Source: Ornithinibacillus xuwenensis (lineage in GTDB: Bacteria; Bacillota; Bacilli; Bacillales; Amphibacillaceae). From it: a stretch of DNA of 64,000 bases. The stretch spans positions 1-64,000 of the forward strand of contig NZ_JBDIML010000006.1 in assembly GCF_039614845.1 (NCBI RefSeq), given 5' to 3'. Positions 1 through 7,615 of the stretch are shown one piece after another. The notes beneath the pieces were generated by a model. That model was given only the letters and a program-made list of their open reading frames with translations, searched no databases and had not been told where the DNA came from. Position 1 is the first letter of the stretch. Every line of letters starts with the position of its first letter. Both the position numbers and the translations under genes were made by a program.

Positions 1-59
1 CGTAAATTATTGTGTGGTTACTTTAATTTTATCAAAAGGTGTCCTTTTTGTGTGCAAAA

Positions 60-100
60 AAAGTGGTATTCACCGGTTTTGGTGAACACCACTTTTTATT
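60..100 (+). terminator. Intrinsic terminator of an upstream gene
   Basis: A 15-bp stem (60-74 with 81-95, one mismatch) closes a six-base loop and is followed by a T-rich run. It must serve a gene lying left of the window, because the next gene starts at 170 on the same strand. Confidence 0.85.
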
Positions 101-169
101 TTACTGGGGTTTTGTCCCAGCCTCTTTATATTAGTCTTTTATTTCCTGTCTTAAAGGAGCCTACTTCGT

Positions 170-1234
170 ATGAAAAACAATAGAATACTAGAAATCATGG
201 AGTCCAGTTGTATTGCCCTTGTAGGTGGCTATTTGTTCTATATTCTAAATACACCACTCCCTTGGGTCTTAGGCTCTTTAACCTTTGTCATGCTATGGCA
301 GGGATTTACGAAGCGAAAACTCTATATACCAGATTCAATTCGAAACGGTGGCTTTATTGTTTTGGGGATATATTTTGGGATGTATTTTACAAAGGAAACA
401 TTCCAAACCGTCCTTCCATTTCTGATTCCCTATATAATCGCTACGGTTCTACTAATTATTGCATGTATACTATTAGGTACTTACGTAACGAAATGGATTC
501 ATGTTGATAAGGTAACAAGTGTGTTTTCATGTATACCTGGTGGATTAAGCGAGATGACAATTGCAAGTGAAGCTTTAGGTGCAAAAGCTTCATTGGTCGT
601 TATTTTTCAAACAGTACGATTAATCACAGTCTTATTTACGATCCCCCCTTTCATGACGTATGTATTAGGCGGTGCAAGTAATAATGGATTTAATATTATG
701 GTTGGAAGTACAGTCACTGGAAGCGGATGGAGTTATCTATGGTTCATTATTCCTGTTGTTGCTGCTATTAGCTTACGGGATAAAATCCCTGCTGGCATTA
801 TTATCGGTGCTTTAGGCGTTACAGCAATGATGAATGTCAGTCCGATTGAATTAGCTTCAGTACCTACAGAAGTGATGAGTGCTGCGCAGGTTGCAGTCGG
901 AGCGAGCTTAGGTAAAAATATCTTATTCCGAGATTTGAAGTTTGGTGGGAAGTATACCTTCATTTATTTTGGACTATCCGTAACCATCATTACAATTTCC
1001 TTTGGACTTGGCTTGCTTTTAGTGCGCTTTACCTCCCTTGATTATGCCACAGCTCTCTTAGGCATATCGCCAGGTGGTTTCTTTGAAATGGTTCTTACAG
1101 CGTATAATGTCGGGGGAGACCCGGCTATTGTTAGTGCGCTACAGCTTGTACGTATACTATTAATTGTCTTACTTGTTCCGGTTTCGTTAAAATGGTGGTT
1201 TACTAGAAAAGAAAATCGTGTATCGAGCTCGTAA
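170..1234 (+). CDS. AbrB-family integral membrane transporter
   Basis: This 354-residue protein is almost entirely hydrophobic, with about ten predicted membrane segments arranged as two similar halves. Each half carries a glycine-rich signature: CIPGGLSEM in the first and GISPGGFFEM in the second. That internal duplication is typical of the AbrB/COG3180 membrane family, often mislabelled as transcriptional regulator or ammonia monooxygenase. Members are often found near tripartite tricarboxylate transporters; one such system lies about 56 kb away in this window, but not adjacent. The ATG follows AAAGGAGCC at a normal distance. The substrate is unknown. It is a single-gene unit between a terminator and a converging SDR gene. 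Confidence 0.8.
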   Translation: MKNNRILEIMESSCIALVGGYLFYILNTPLPWVLGSLTFVMLWQGFTKRKLYIPDSIRNGGFIVLGIYFGMYFTKETFQTVLPFLIPYIIATVLLIIACILLGTYVTKWIHVDKVTSVFSCIPGGLSEMTIASEALGAKASLVVIFQTVRLITVLFTIPPFMTYVLGGASNNGFNIMVGSTVTGSGWSYLWFIIPVVAAISLRDKIPAGIIIGALGVTAMMNVSPIELASVPTEVMSAAQVAVGASLGKNILFRDLKFGGKYTFIYFGLSVTIITISFGLGLLLVRFTSLDYATALLGISPGGFFEMVLTAYNVGGDPAIVSALQLVRILLIVLLVPVSLKWWFTRKENRVSSS

Positions 1235-1330
1235 GCTCTTGGAAGGAAAGGGTCTGGATGGAGAGGGTTCCCTCTATTAGTTAAACCAAGGATAGATAAG
1301 GTTATGAAATCAATCGCATATGGAGATTAG

Positions 1331-1360
1331 TAGAAGTCATCCCCATTCGGATGACTTCTA
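1331..1360. terminator. Perfect hairpin between converging genes
   Basis: A 12-bp perfect inverted repeat (1331-1342 with 1349-1360) and six-base loop sits just past the stop of the minus-strand SDR gene and 100 bases past the permease stop. It has no good T-run on either side, so its termination efficiency is uncertain. Confidence 0.6.
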
Positions 1361-1364
1361 CTGG

Positions 1365-2156
1365 TTATAGTGCCTTTACAAGACCACCATCAATAAGCAG
1401 GGTCTGTCCAGTCACATACGTATTCGCACTCGAGCATAGAAATACTACTTGCTTTGCAAACTCCTTTGGTAAACCGTATCGGCCAATTGGAATACTTTGT
1501 TCAGTGGTTGTTTTGACATCCTCATAAGATACCCCGAGGCTTTCAGCTCGCATTTGATCTAGTTCTTCTACACGATCAGTTGCGATTCTTCCGGGGCCAA
1601 TAGTATTGATAAGGATATTATCCTTGGCAAGCTCTTGCGATAGGCTTTTTGCTAACCCAACAACTCCGGCACGAAATGTATTGGAGAGAATAAGATTATC
1701 TAGGGTCTGTTTAATCGATGATGAGGTAAAGTTGATGATATGCCCACCTTGCTGCTTCCGCATGTAGGGAAGTACTTCCCGGATTGCTCTGACATAGCTA
1801 AGTAAATTCAGTTCAAAAGCTTTCTGCCAAGCATCATCTTCAAAGCTATCAAATCCACCAGCTGGAGGTCCACCTGAATTATTCACTAAGACATCCACTG
1901 TTCCGTTTTTATTGACTGCATATTGAGTAAGTTCTTTTATCGCATTGGGATTGGTCACGTCACATGCTTTATAAAAAATATTACTGTTATGCGTACCTTC
2001 TTGAATTTCTTTTGTAGTAGCAATTAATTCTTGTTCATTTCGACTAGCAATCACTACACGTGCGCCTTCTGCTGCAAACTGATATGCTGTTGCTTTCCCT
2101 AAGCCTTTGCTAGCTGCCAACACAAGAACGGATTTATTTTCAAGTCCAAGATCCAT
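1365..2156 (-). CDS. SDR-family oxidoreductase with atypical active site
   Basis: This is a 263-residue short-chain dehydrogenase/reductase. The Rossmann motif appears as AASKGLG (residues 14-20) in place of TGxxxGxG, with NNSG at 92-95 and the active-site serine region at 145-147. At the position of the catalytic YxxxK motif the sequence reads S158-N-T-F-R162, so both tyrosine and lysine are missing. I recall a BKR-like SDR subgroup with this degenerate tetrad, so it is probably a family feature, not a mutation. The start at 2156 is chosen because AGGAGGG lies seven bases upstream; a longer reading to 2225 adds a hydrophobic stretch with no ribosome site. The substrate is unknown. Confidence 0.85.
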   Translation of the reverse strand: MDLGLENKSVLVLAASKGLGKATAYQFAAEGARVVIASRNEQELIATTKEIQEGTHNSNIFYKACDVTNPNAIKELTQYAVNKNGTVDVLVNNSGGPPAGGFDSFEDDAWQKAFELNLLSYVRAIREVLPYMRKQQGGHIINFTSSSIKQTLDNLILSNTFRAGVVGLAKSLSQELAKDNILINTIGPGRIATDRVEELDQMRAESLGVSYEDVKTTTEQSIPIGRYGLPKEFAKQVVFLCSSANTYVTGQTLLIDGGLVKAL

Positions 2157-2259
2157 CACAAACCCTCCTGAAAAATGCATTATTATATAAATTATAGCAT
2201 GGTACCCTATTACAGAAAAAAGCAAAAAAACTATGGTTACCTTAACATCCCATGGATTT

Positions 2260-2276
2260 TGTCGAATTTTGTGTAA
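2260..2276 (+). promoter_or_regulatory. Candidate Spo0A box pair
   Basis: TGTCGAA at 2260-2266 matches the 0A-box consensus, and a weaker TGTGTAA follows exactly ten bases on. It lies 88 bp before the lipoprotein start. A single heptamer is expected several times by chance in 64 kb, so the spacing is the main support. Confidence 0.35.
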
Positions 2277-2347
2277 TGAGATTGTAATGGAGCATATGAT
2301 ATTTTTAAACTGGTATTATAGATTACAACACAGAAAGGAAGTTTTTA

Positions 2348-2956
2348 ATGATGAAGAAATGGTATTTAGTAGTTTTTGCAATTATTTTTGCTGTATTAGT
2401 TGTTGGTTGTTCAGAGGATACAGATTCTAGCGCTGATGATACGAAGTCTGCTGAAACAGGAGAAACAGAAAGTGAAGACACTAACAACTCAGAAGATAGT
2501 AATTCTGAGGGAGAAGCAGATAAGTCAAATTCCGAAGAAGAAGATAAGTCTAATTCTAAGGAAGAATCCGATAATGGTGATATAGAAGGAGAAGTTTCGG
2601 AGTCTGGTCAAGCGGCCATTGATGTTATCCACGAAAATCTGAAGTATGCTGAAGAAGAAGATATTGATCCATATGTAGATACAATTGCCTCTGCAGCTAG
2701 AGAAGCAACGAGAACACAAACTACACAGATCTTTGAATTATATGATATAGACTATGAAATTTTAAATGCTGAAGTAGTTGAAGAGCAGCCCGATAGCATC
2801 GTAGTAGAGGTTCAGCAACAATCGATAGCTACATTTGTAGCAGAGGGTTATCAGTTTAATGATAATGTTTCTGTGGCAAGACATACGTTAATAAATGAAG
2901 ACGGTGAATGGAAAATTTCTGCAACTGAAATCTTAAACGTTGAGAACATTCAATAA
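2348..2956 (+). CDS. Secreted lipoprotein with acidic linker and NTF2-like domain
   Basis: The 202-residue product begins with a lipoprotein signal peptide whose lipobox LVVGC places the lipidated cysteine at residue 21. Residues 22 to about 80 are a very acidic, Ser/Glu/Asp-rich low-complexity linker. The remaining ~115 residues form a compact alpha+beta domain ending in DGEWKI, a pattern common in NTF2-like/DUF4878-type domains; that assignment is inference. AAGGAAG precedes a double ATG, so the true start may be 2348 or 2351. It is a single gene between a possible Spo0A box pair and a strong terminator. The function is unknown; similar proteins are membrane-tethered on the outer face of Firmicutes. 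Confidence 0.75.
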   Translation: MMKKWYLVVFAIIFAVLVVGCSEDTDSSADDTKSAETGETESEDTNNSEDSNSEGEADKSNSEEEDKSNSKEESDNGDIEGEVSESGQAAIDVIHENLKYAEEEDIDPYVDTIASAAREATRTQTTQIFELYDIDYEILNAEVVEEQPDSIVVEVQQQSIATFVAEGYQFNDNVSVARHTLINEDGEWKISATEILNVENIQ

Positions 2957-2987
2957 GATGTCATAGAAACAGCAATGTGTGTGAATC

Positions 2988-3047
2988 ATCCCCCTTAAGC
3001 ATGACAAGTTCTTCGAAGAGCTTGTTCGTTAGGGGGATTTTTTATTT
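2988..3047 (+). terminator. Intrinsic terminator after lipoprotein gene
   Basis: The outer arms (ATCCCCCT near 2988 with AGGGGGAT at 3031-3038) enclose a second stem closed by TTCG-like sequence and end in a run of six T. Confidence 0.9.
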
Positions 3048-3324
3048 GACGTTATTATAAGATTTTAGCGAGGTATACGGAGGACTTTTGTTAGTGATAC
3101 TAGAAGTATAGTAGCTTTAGTAGTAGGAACAAATATAGGTTATGCTTCCTATTGTTTTTGTCAATCAATAGCGCTAAAATATAAATCAATATGGACATCA
3201 ACAAAGAGACAAGTGTCTTTTTAATAGAATATAACCTAGTAAGTATAGTTACTCAAACCGAATTAAAGTGAAAGCGGATACATAACAGAAGTTTGAGTTA
3301 CTACAAAATAAAAAGGAGGAAATT
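3048..3324 (+). other. 277-bp leader region with inverted repeat and cre-like site
   Basis: No convincing gene lies here. Near its right end, arms at 3247-3258 and 3291-3302 are 12-base inverted repeats with one mismatch, and a cre-like sequence sits in the loop (3268-3282). The AAAAGGAGG ribosome site of the next gene follows. Confidence 0.45.
3268..3282 (+). promoter_or_regulatory. Candidate CcpA cre site
   Basis: The sequence matches 14 of 15 positions of the WTGNAARCGNWWWCA consensus, failing only at the first base. It is 43 bp before a VOC protein start, so binding would be expected to repress or block that gene. Confidence 0.45.
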
Positions 3325-3720
3325 ATGGGTAGATTAGTACATTTTGAGATTCATGTAGATGATATGGACCGAGCAAAGAAGTTTTATGGAGAAGTATTTG
3401 GATGGACTTTTGAAGACTGGAGTGAATTTGCTGGTATGCCATACTTTGGTGCTGTGACAGGCACGGATGATGAGCTAGGAATTAACGGAGCTTTGATGCA
3501 GCGTCAAAGTCCTCCCCCAGAGCCTAACCAAGCTCTAAATGGCTATGCTTGTACAATGGGAGTAGAGGATTACGATACCATTGAAGAAAAAATTCTCCAA
3601 AATGGAGGAAAAGTAGCAATGCCAAAGTATGCTCTACCTGGGATGGCATGGCAAGGTTACTATATAGATTCGGAAGGAAATATATTTGGTATCCATCAAC
3701 CAGATGAAAACGCTAAATAA
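3325..3720 (+). CDS. VOC-family (glyoxalase/bleomycin-resistance fold) protein
   Basis: The 131-residue protein has the paired beta-alpha-beta-beta-beta halves of the vicinal oxygen chelate fold: an opening VHFEIHVDDMDRAKKFY signature and a closing SEGNIFGIHQP segment. Its FGW-F-DW pattern after the first helix resembles the SgaA/CFP30-like subgroup. Members bind a metal in glyoxalases and dioxygenases, but many are uncharacterised, and I cannot assign a substrate. The ATG is well placed behind AAAAGGAGG. It forms its own unit, preceded by a cre-like site in an inverted repeat and followed by a hairpin. Confidence 0.85.
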   Translation: MGRLVHFEIHVDDMDRAKKFYGEVFGWTFEDWSEFAGMPYFGAVTGTDDELGINGALMQRQSPPPEPNQALNGYACTMGVEDYDTIEEKILQNGGKVAMPKYALPGMAWQGYYIDSEGNIFGIHQPDENAK

Positions 3721-3724
3721 TAGA

Positions 3725-3755
3725 AGGACCTGTTCATTGATTAAAGAACAGGTCC
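3725..3755 (+). terminator. Hairpin after VOC gene
   Basis: GGACCTGTTC pairs with GAACAGGTCC over ten bases. The T-run that follows is interrupted, so it is a moderate terminator candidate. Confidence 0.6.
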
Positions 3756-3902
3756 GTCTGTTTGTTGAGAGAATAAAATGTTCAAAAGGCAAGCAAGGAA
3801 TCTTATGATTGAAGGGTTACCAATCTTAAAAGTGAAGGAATATTACTTAATTTTCTACTGTAGTTTTTTTATGTTGATAGGTATAGTATTTAGCTGTAAC
3901 GA

Positions 3903-4274
3903 TTATCGATGTTGATCGACTAGAATAGGATTGCCGTCCGGATCTTCCATAGTAAAGAATGCTGGTCCCTCACTTGATTCATCTGCTTCGGAGAGTATCT
4001 TAATTCCGTTCTCCTTCAGCTGTTTTTGTAGTGTCCTTACATCCGTAAAATCCCCAAGATTCTCAGCATTCTCGCTCCACCCAGGATTAAATGTAAGAAT
4101 GTTTTTTTCAAACATTCCTTGGAATAGCCCGATTACACAGCTATTATTTTTCATAATTAGCCAATTTTGACTTATATCTCCACCCAACTCCTCAAATCCT
4201 AGCTTTGAATAGAACTCCTTTGAACGGTGAATGTCCTTAACATTTAAGCTTACAGAAAACGCGCCAAGTTCCAT
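3903..4274 (-). CDS. VOC-family protein, glyoxalase-like
   Basis: This 123-residue single-domain protein opens with FSVSLNVKDIHRSKEFYSKLGFEELGG and ends with EDPDGNPILVDQHR, the standard bookends of the VOC/glyoxalase fold. It is distinct from the other VOC gene 180 bp away, which converges on it; they are not a recent duplication. AAGGAGTG lies nine bases before the ATG. The protein is cytosolic with no signal. The specific reaction is unknown, and bleomycin/fosfomycin-resistance-like annotations would go beyond what the sequence shows. Confidence 0.85.
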   Translation of the reverse strand: MELGAFSVSLNVKDIHRSKEFYSKLGFEELGGDISQNWLIMKNNSCVIGLFQGMFEKNILTFNPGWSENAENLGDFTDVRTLQKQLKENGIKILSEADESSEGPAFFTMEDPDGNPILVDQHR

Positions 4275-4400
4275 TTTTTTGCACTCCTTTATGAGATGTA
4301 ATTTATTATTATACTAAAGGAATTAATAGGAATATAAAAGGGAAAGTATACATATTCCGTATATTTCCCCAACAATAGGCTAATATTTTCAGCCGGATAC

Positions 4401-4658
4401 CTATTTCCTAAATTTACTTTCAGTCTGCTTAGCACGTAGCTTTGCCAATAAATCCGATGTGGATTCTTTCATCTTTATTTCTGAATCATGATCAATTCCA
4501 ATGATTTGATAATGTTCGTTTTGCTTATTTATTTTAAAAATAGTGTTTACCTTACTTCCATCGGGAAGATCTTCTTTTGCTAGTATAAGCTCCTCATTTA
4601 TAGCTTCTAGTAAAATTACTGCTTGATCACCCTCAAATCGGTCTAATACACCTTTCAC
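4401..4658 (-). CDS. DUF3006 domain protein
   Basis: The 86-residue product begins KGVLDRFEGDQAVILLE, the DUF3006 signature: a small beta-barrel-like domain, here followed by a charged helical tail. I place the start at the GTG at 4658 because GGTGGGA lies six bases before it and family members begin MKGVLDRFEG; an in-frame TTG at 4673 would add five residues. The gene lies immediately behind the metallo-beta-lactamase lipoprotein gene, with the first possible start only a few bases after that stop, so the two are almost certainly co-transcribed. DUF3006 genes commonly accompany ComEC-like hydrolases; their job is unknown. Confidence 0.8.
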   Translation of the reverse strand: MKGVLDRFEGDQAVILLEAINEELILAKEDLPDGSKVNTIFKINKQNEHYQIIGIDHDSEIKMKESTSDLLAKLRAKQTESKFRK

Positions 4659-4677
4659 GATACATCCCACCAATCAT

Positions 4678-5928
4678 TTAGTTTACGCAAGCAATTCCTT
4701 GTGATTGAATATCCGCAATTCTAGCGGGTCCGATACCACTTATTCGTTCTAAATCACTTACAGAATTATAAGGTCTTAAGTCTATTAAGTCTTGTGCACG
4801 ATCTGGACCAATGTGAATGATTTGTTGAACTGCTTCATAGGAAGCGGTATTAATGTTCACACATCCATCCGTTGCAGTGTCATTTTGGTCTGCTTCGGAA
4901 GTAGTAGTACTGCCAGTTGTGTTGGAATCACTTTTTTCACCATGACTACTCGGTGTGATTGTGCCATCAGCCTTGGTTTTAACGGAATAGTCACTGCCAT
5001 CCGTTGTAACAATTATTGTTCCATGTACATCCGTACCATATAACGTTATTCCCAAGTTTTCCATTAACGAAATAACCTCTGTATGGGGATGACCATAGCT
5101 ATTGTCTTTTCCGGCACTATAAATCGCTATCTCCGGACTGACTTCGCGGATAAATGACTCATCACTAGAGGTGTTTGAACCATGATGTCCTAATTGGATT
5201 ATATCGGCATCGATATCAATTCCAAAGTTCAACATTTGTTTTTCGCCGTTTTTATCCGCATCACCGGTAAATAAAAAATCAGTTTCCCCATAGCTGAAAA
5301 GAACTGAAATAGACTCCTCGTTTGCTTCTCCAGTTATAGACTTCGGATAAAGGACAGTAAGTTCCATCGGACCAATAGCAAATTCTTCTCCGGTTCGTGG
5401 CTCATGGTAGGTTGCGTCACTGTTTAAAATAGCTTCTAAAGCACCCTGAAAGGTTTCCGATGTACTTTCATTTCCGGATAACCATACCTCACTGACTGTA
5501 AAGGAATGCATGACATCCTCTAGCTGACCGATATGATCAGCATCCGGATGACTTCCTATTACTAAATCGAGATTGGAAATCCCTTGTGCTCGGAGGTATT
5601 CAACGACCTCATTCCCACGCCAATCACCTGTATCAAATAATATTGCATGTTCCCCGTATTGAAGTAAAGTTGCATCTGCTTGTCCGACATCAATGTAGTG
5701 AACCGAAAGTTCTGGAAGGCTTTCGGAATGATTATTATCACTTTCCCCTTTATCTCTTTCTTCTGAAGGCGAGTTAGTGGTATTCGCACTAGACTCATTA
5801 TCACCTGTTTCTTGTTGTGCATTCACTGTATCCGTATTAGAAGGGATACCCCCATTGTTTTCTTCATTTTGACCGCAGGCAACTAGAAGAATAACCAATA
5901 AGAGAGGAAGTAGAATTCGTTTATACAT
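4678..5928 (-). CDS. ComEC-like metallo-beta-lactamase lipoprotein fused to ComEA-like HhH domain
   Basis: The 416-residue precursor has a lipoprotein signal (LLVAC, Cys18), then a Ser/Asn/Glu-rich linker to about residue 73. Residues 75-310 form a metallo-beta-lactamase domain like that of the competence protein ComEC: HPDADH at 127-132, TGDAD at 221-225 and HHG at 248-250 supply the metal ligands. A second linker leads to residues 356-416, beginning CVNINTASYEAV, a ComEA-type helix-hairpin-helix DNA-binding domain. It should sit on the outer membrane face, bind DNA and hydrolyse a phosphodiester; ComEC-type domains are thought to be nucleases, so a surface DNase is plausible. It is followed by a DUF3006 gene. 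Confidence 0.85.
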   Translation of the reverse strand: MYKRILLPLLLVILLVACGQNEENNGGIPSNTDTVNAQQETGDNESSANTTNSPSEERDKGESDNNHSESLPELSVHYIDVGQADATLLQYGEHAILFDTGDWRGNEVVEYLRAQGISNLDLVIGSHPDADHIGQLEDVMHSFTVSEVWLSGNESTSETFQGALEAILNSDATYHEPRTGEEFAIGPMELTVLYPKSITGEANEESISVLFSYGETDFLFTGDADKNGEKQMLNFGIDIDADIIQLGHHGSNTSSDESFIREVSPEIAIYSAGKDNSYGHPHTEVISLMENLGITLYGTDVHGTIIVTTDGSDYSVKTKADGTITPSSHGEKSDSNTTGSTTTSEADQNDTATDGCVNINTASYEAVQQIIHIGPDRAQDLIDLRPYNSVSDLERISGIGPARIADIQSQGIACVN

Positions 5929-6191
5929 GTATTTTCCCCCAAGAATTTGAAGCTATTTTTTATTAATCGTAACAAAATAACTAGTAGAAAGCTATTTGAA
6001 CTATAGATCAGATTAGAAAAAATCTATCTTACTAAATTTAGGATATTACGAGATAACTAGTGGAAAAGTGATAATATCCCCTAGAAGAAATCGTAATCTT
6101 CCTATTATAAGTATACTAGAATTCATTTTTACTAAGATGCGTGTTCGAAGTTTTTTTGCGATACTATAGCAAACTTAAACGGGAGTAGAAG

Positions 6192-6569
6192 ATGAAAGAA
6201 AAGAAGTATTTAAAAGTAGTCTTAGTATTGCTATTGCTTGTCGTTACCTGCAATGGGGTGGATACAAGTGCTGCGGCGAAATTATTCCCTCATGATAAGC
6301 GGCATGCTTTTTCCGCTTCTCCATTTACCTACCAAACAAAAGGAGTAGTGGATCGAATTGAAGGAAACGATATTGTTATTCTAATGGAAAAGGAACAGAA
6401 AGAAGTAACGATATCAAAGGAGGAATTTCCATTGCTGTATTCACAGGGGACTTGGCTAGATTTAGTGATAGTAGAGGGGCATATTGTGGACTTGTCAATT
6501 GATTGGGTAATGACAAATAAGAAACGCGACAGAGTAAAGGCGCTACTAGAAGTTATTAGAGCCCGGTAA
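6192..6569 (+). CDS. Exported DUF3006-like protein
   Basis: The 125-residue protein has a basic N-terminus and hydrophobic core (residues 8-20) acting as signal peptide or anchor; VVTC at 17-20 is a poor lipobox. Residues 50-105 begin KGVVDRIEGNDIVILME, clearly matching the DUF3006 protein encoded 1.5 kb away on the other strand, which lacks a signal. The two DUF3006 genes bracket the ComEC-like lipoprotein gene, and this exported copy diverges from it across a 263-bp gap. GGGAG precedes the ATG. Its function is unknown; the context suggests a partner of the surface metallo-beta-lactamase. Confidence 0.7.
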   Translation: MKEKKYLKVVLVLLLLVVTCNGVDTSAAAKLFPHDKRHAFSASPFTYQTKGVVDRIEGNDIVILMEKEQKEVTISKEEFPLLYSQGTWLDLVIVEGHIVDLSIDWVMTNKKRDRVKALLEVIRAR

Positions 6570-6724
6570 TAATGAAGAAGCAACCATTCATCACCATTTC
6601 CTTCAAAACCTATTTTTAAAGTCAAGAATGGAACTTTTACATAGAAATTACACCAACTTCACAGAAAGCTGATGTCGACATGTCATACTGAAAGTAGCTT
6701 CTAACCTAGATGGGAGGATTTAGA

Positions 6725-7615
6725 ATGAAAAAAGTGAAAAAAGCGATTATCCCTGCAGCTGGATTAGGTACACGTTTTCTTCCTGCCACCAAGGCAATGC
6801 CAAAGGAAATGCTCCCCATTATTGATCGACCAACTATTGATTATATTGTGGAAGAGGCAATTCATTCTGGCATTGAAGACATTATTATCGTAACAGGTAA
6901 AGGAAAGCGTGCAATTGAAGACCATTTTGATAAGAACATTGAGCTTGAAGGGAATCTGCATAAACAGGAAAAGCTAGCATTACTCGAAAAAATAAAACCT
7001 TCATCAAATGTAGAAATTCATTATATTAGACAAAAAGAGCCTAAAGGACTTGGGCATGCAGTGTGGTGTGCACGAAAGTTTATCGGGGATGAGCCCTTTG
7101 CTGTATTGCTTGGAGATGACATTGTTCGTGCAAAGACTCCGGGTGTGAAACAACTAATGGATCAGTATGAGGATGTTAGTTCCTCTATTGTTGGCGTACA
7201 GGTTGTATCAAAGGAAGAAACACATCGTTATGGGATTGTTGAACCAGATGCTTGTGACGGTAACCTGTATGGCGTTCGCCAATTTGTTGAGAAGCCAGAG
7301 AAAGGAACTGCTCCAAGTAATCTAGCGATTATGGGAAGGTATATTTTGACTCCAAGCATCTTCAAAATCTTAGAAATTCAAGAGCCTGGTGCAGGTGGTG
7401 AGATTCAGTTAACAGATGCGATAAACCGGTTGAATGAACTGGAGCGAGTGTATGCTTTTAATATAGAAGGTAAACGGTATGACGTTGGAGAAAAGCTAGG
7501 ATTTATTCAAACAACAATAGAATTTGCTTTAGAGAATCAAGAGATAGGTGATGAGGTAGCGTTATTTTTAAAGGACATTTTAGCACAGCATCTTTCTCAA
7601 GGGGCAATTCGATGA
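6725..7615 (+). CDS. galU: UTP-glucose-1-phosphate uridylyltransferase
   Basis: This enzyme makes UDP-glucose from UTP and glucose 1-phosphate. The 296-residue sequence carries the nucleotidyltransferase signature GLGTRFLPATKAMPKEMLPI near the N-terminus, LLGDDIV in the active site and EKPEKGTAPSNLAIMGRY further on, all diagnostic of the GalU/GtaB family. The start at 6725 follows GGGAGG at a proper distance. Its stop overlaps the ATG of the UDP-glucose dehydrogenase gene by four bases, so the pair is translationally coupled. UDP-glucose feeds glycolipid and teichoic acid glucosylation, and here evidently UDP-glucuronate. The name gtaB would be equally valid. Confidence 0.95.
   Translation: MKKVKKAIIPAAGLGTRFLPATKAMPKEMLPIIDRPTIDYIVEEAIHSGIEDIIIVTGKGKRAIEDHFDKNIELEGNLHKQEKLALLEKIKPSSNVEIHYIRQKEPKGLGHAVWCARKFIGDEPFAVLLGDDIVRAKTPGVKQLMDQYEDVSSSIVGVQVVSKEETHRYGIVEPDACDGNLYGVRQFVEKPEKGTAPSNLAIMGRYILTPSIFKILEIQEPGAGGEIQLTDAINRLNELERVYAFNIEGKRYDVGEKLGFIQTTIEFALENQEIGDEVALFLKDILAQHLSQGAIR

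Noticed and set aside
3325..4274. Two VOC genes as a recent tandem duplication
   Set aside because: They are on opposite strands and share only the general fold signatures.
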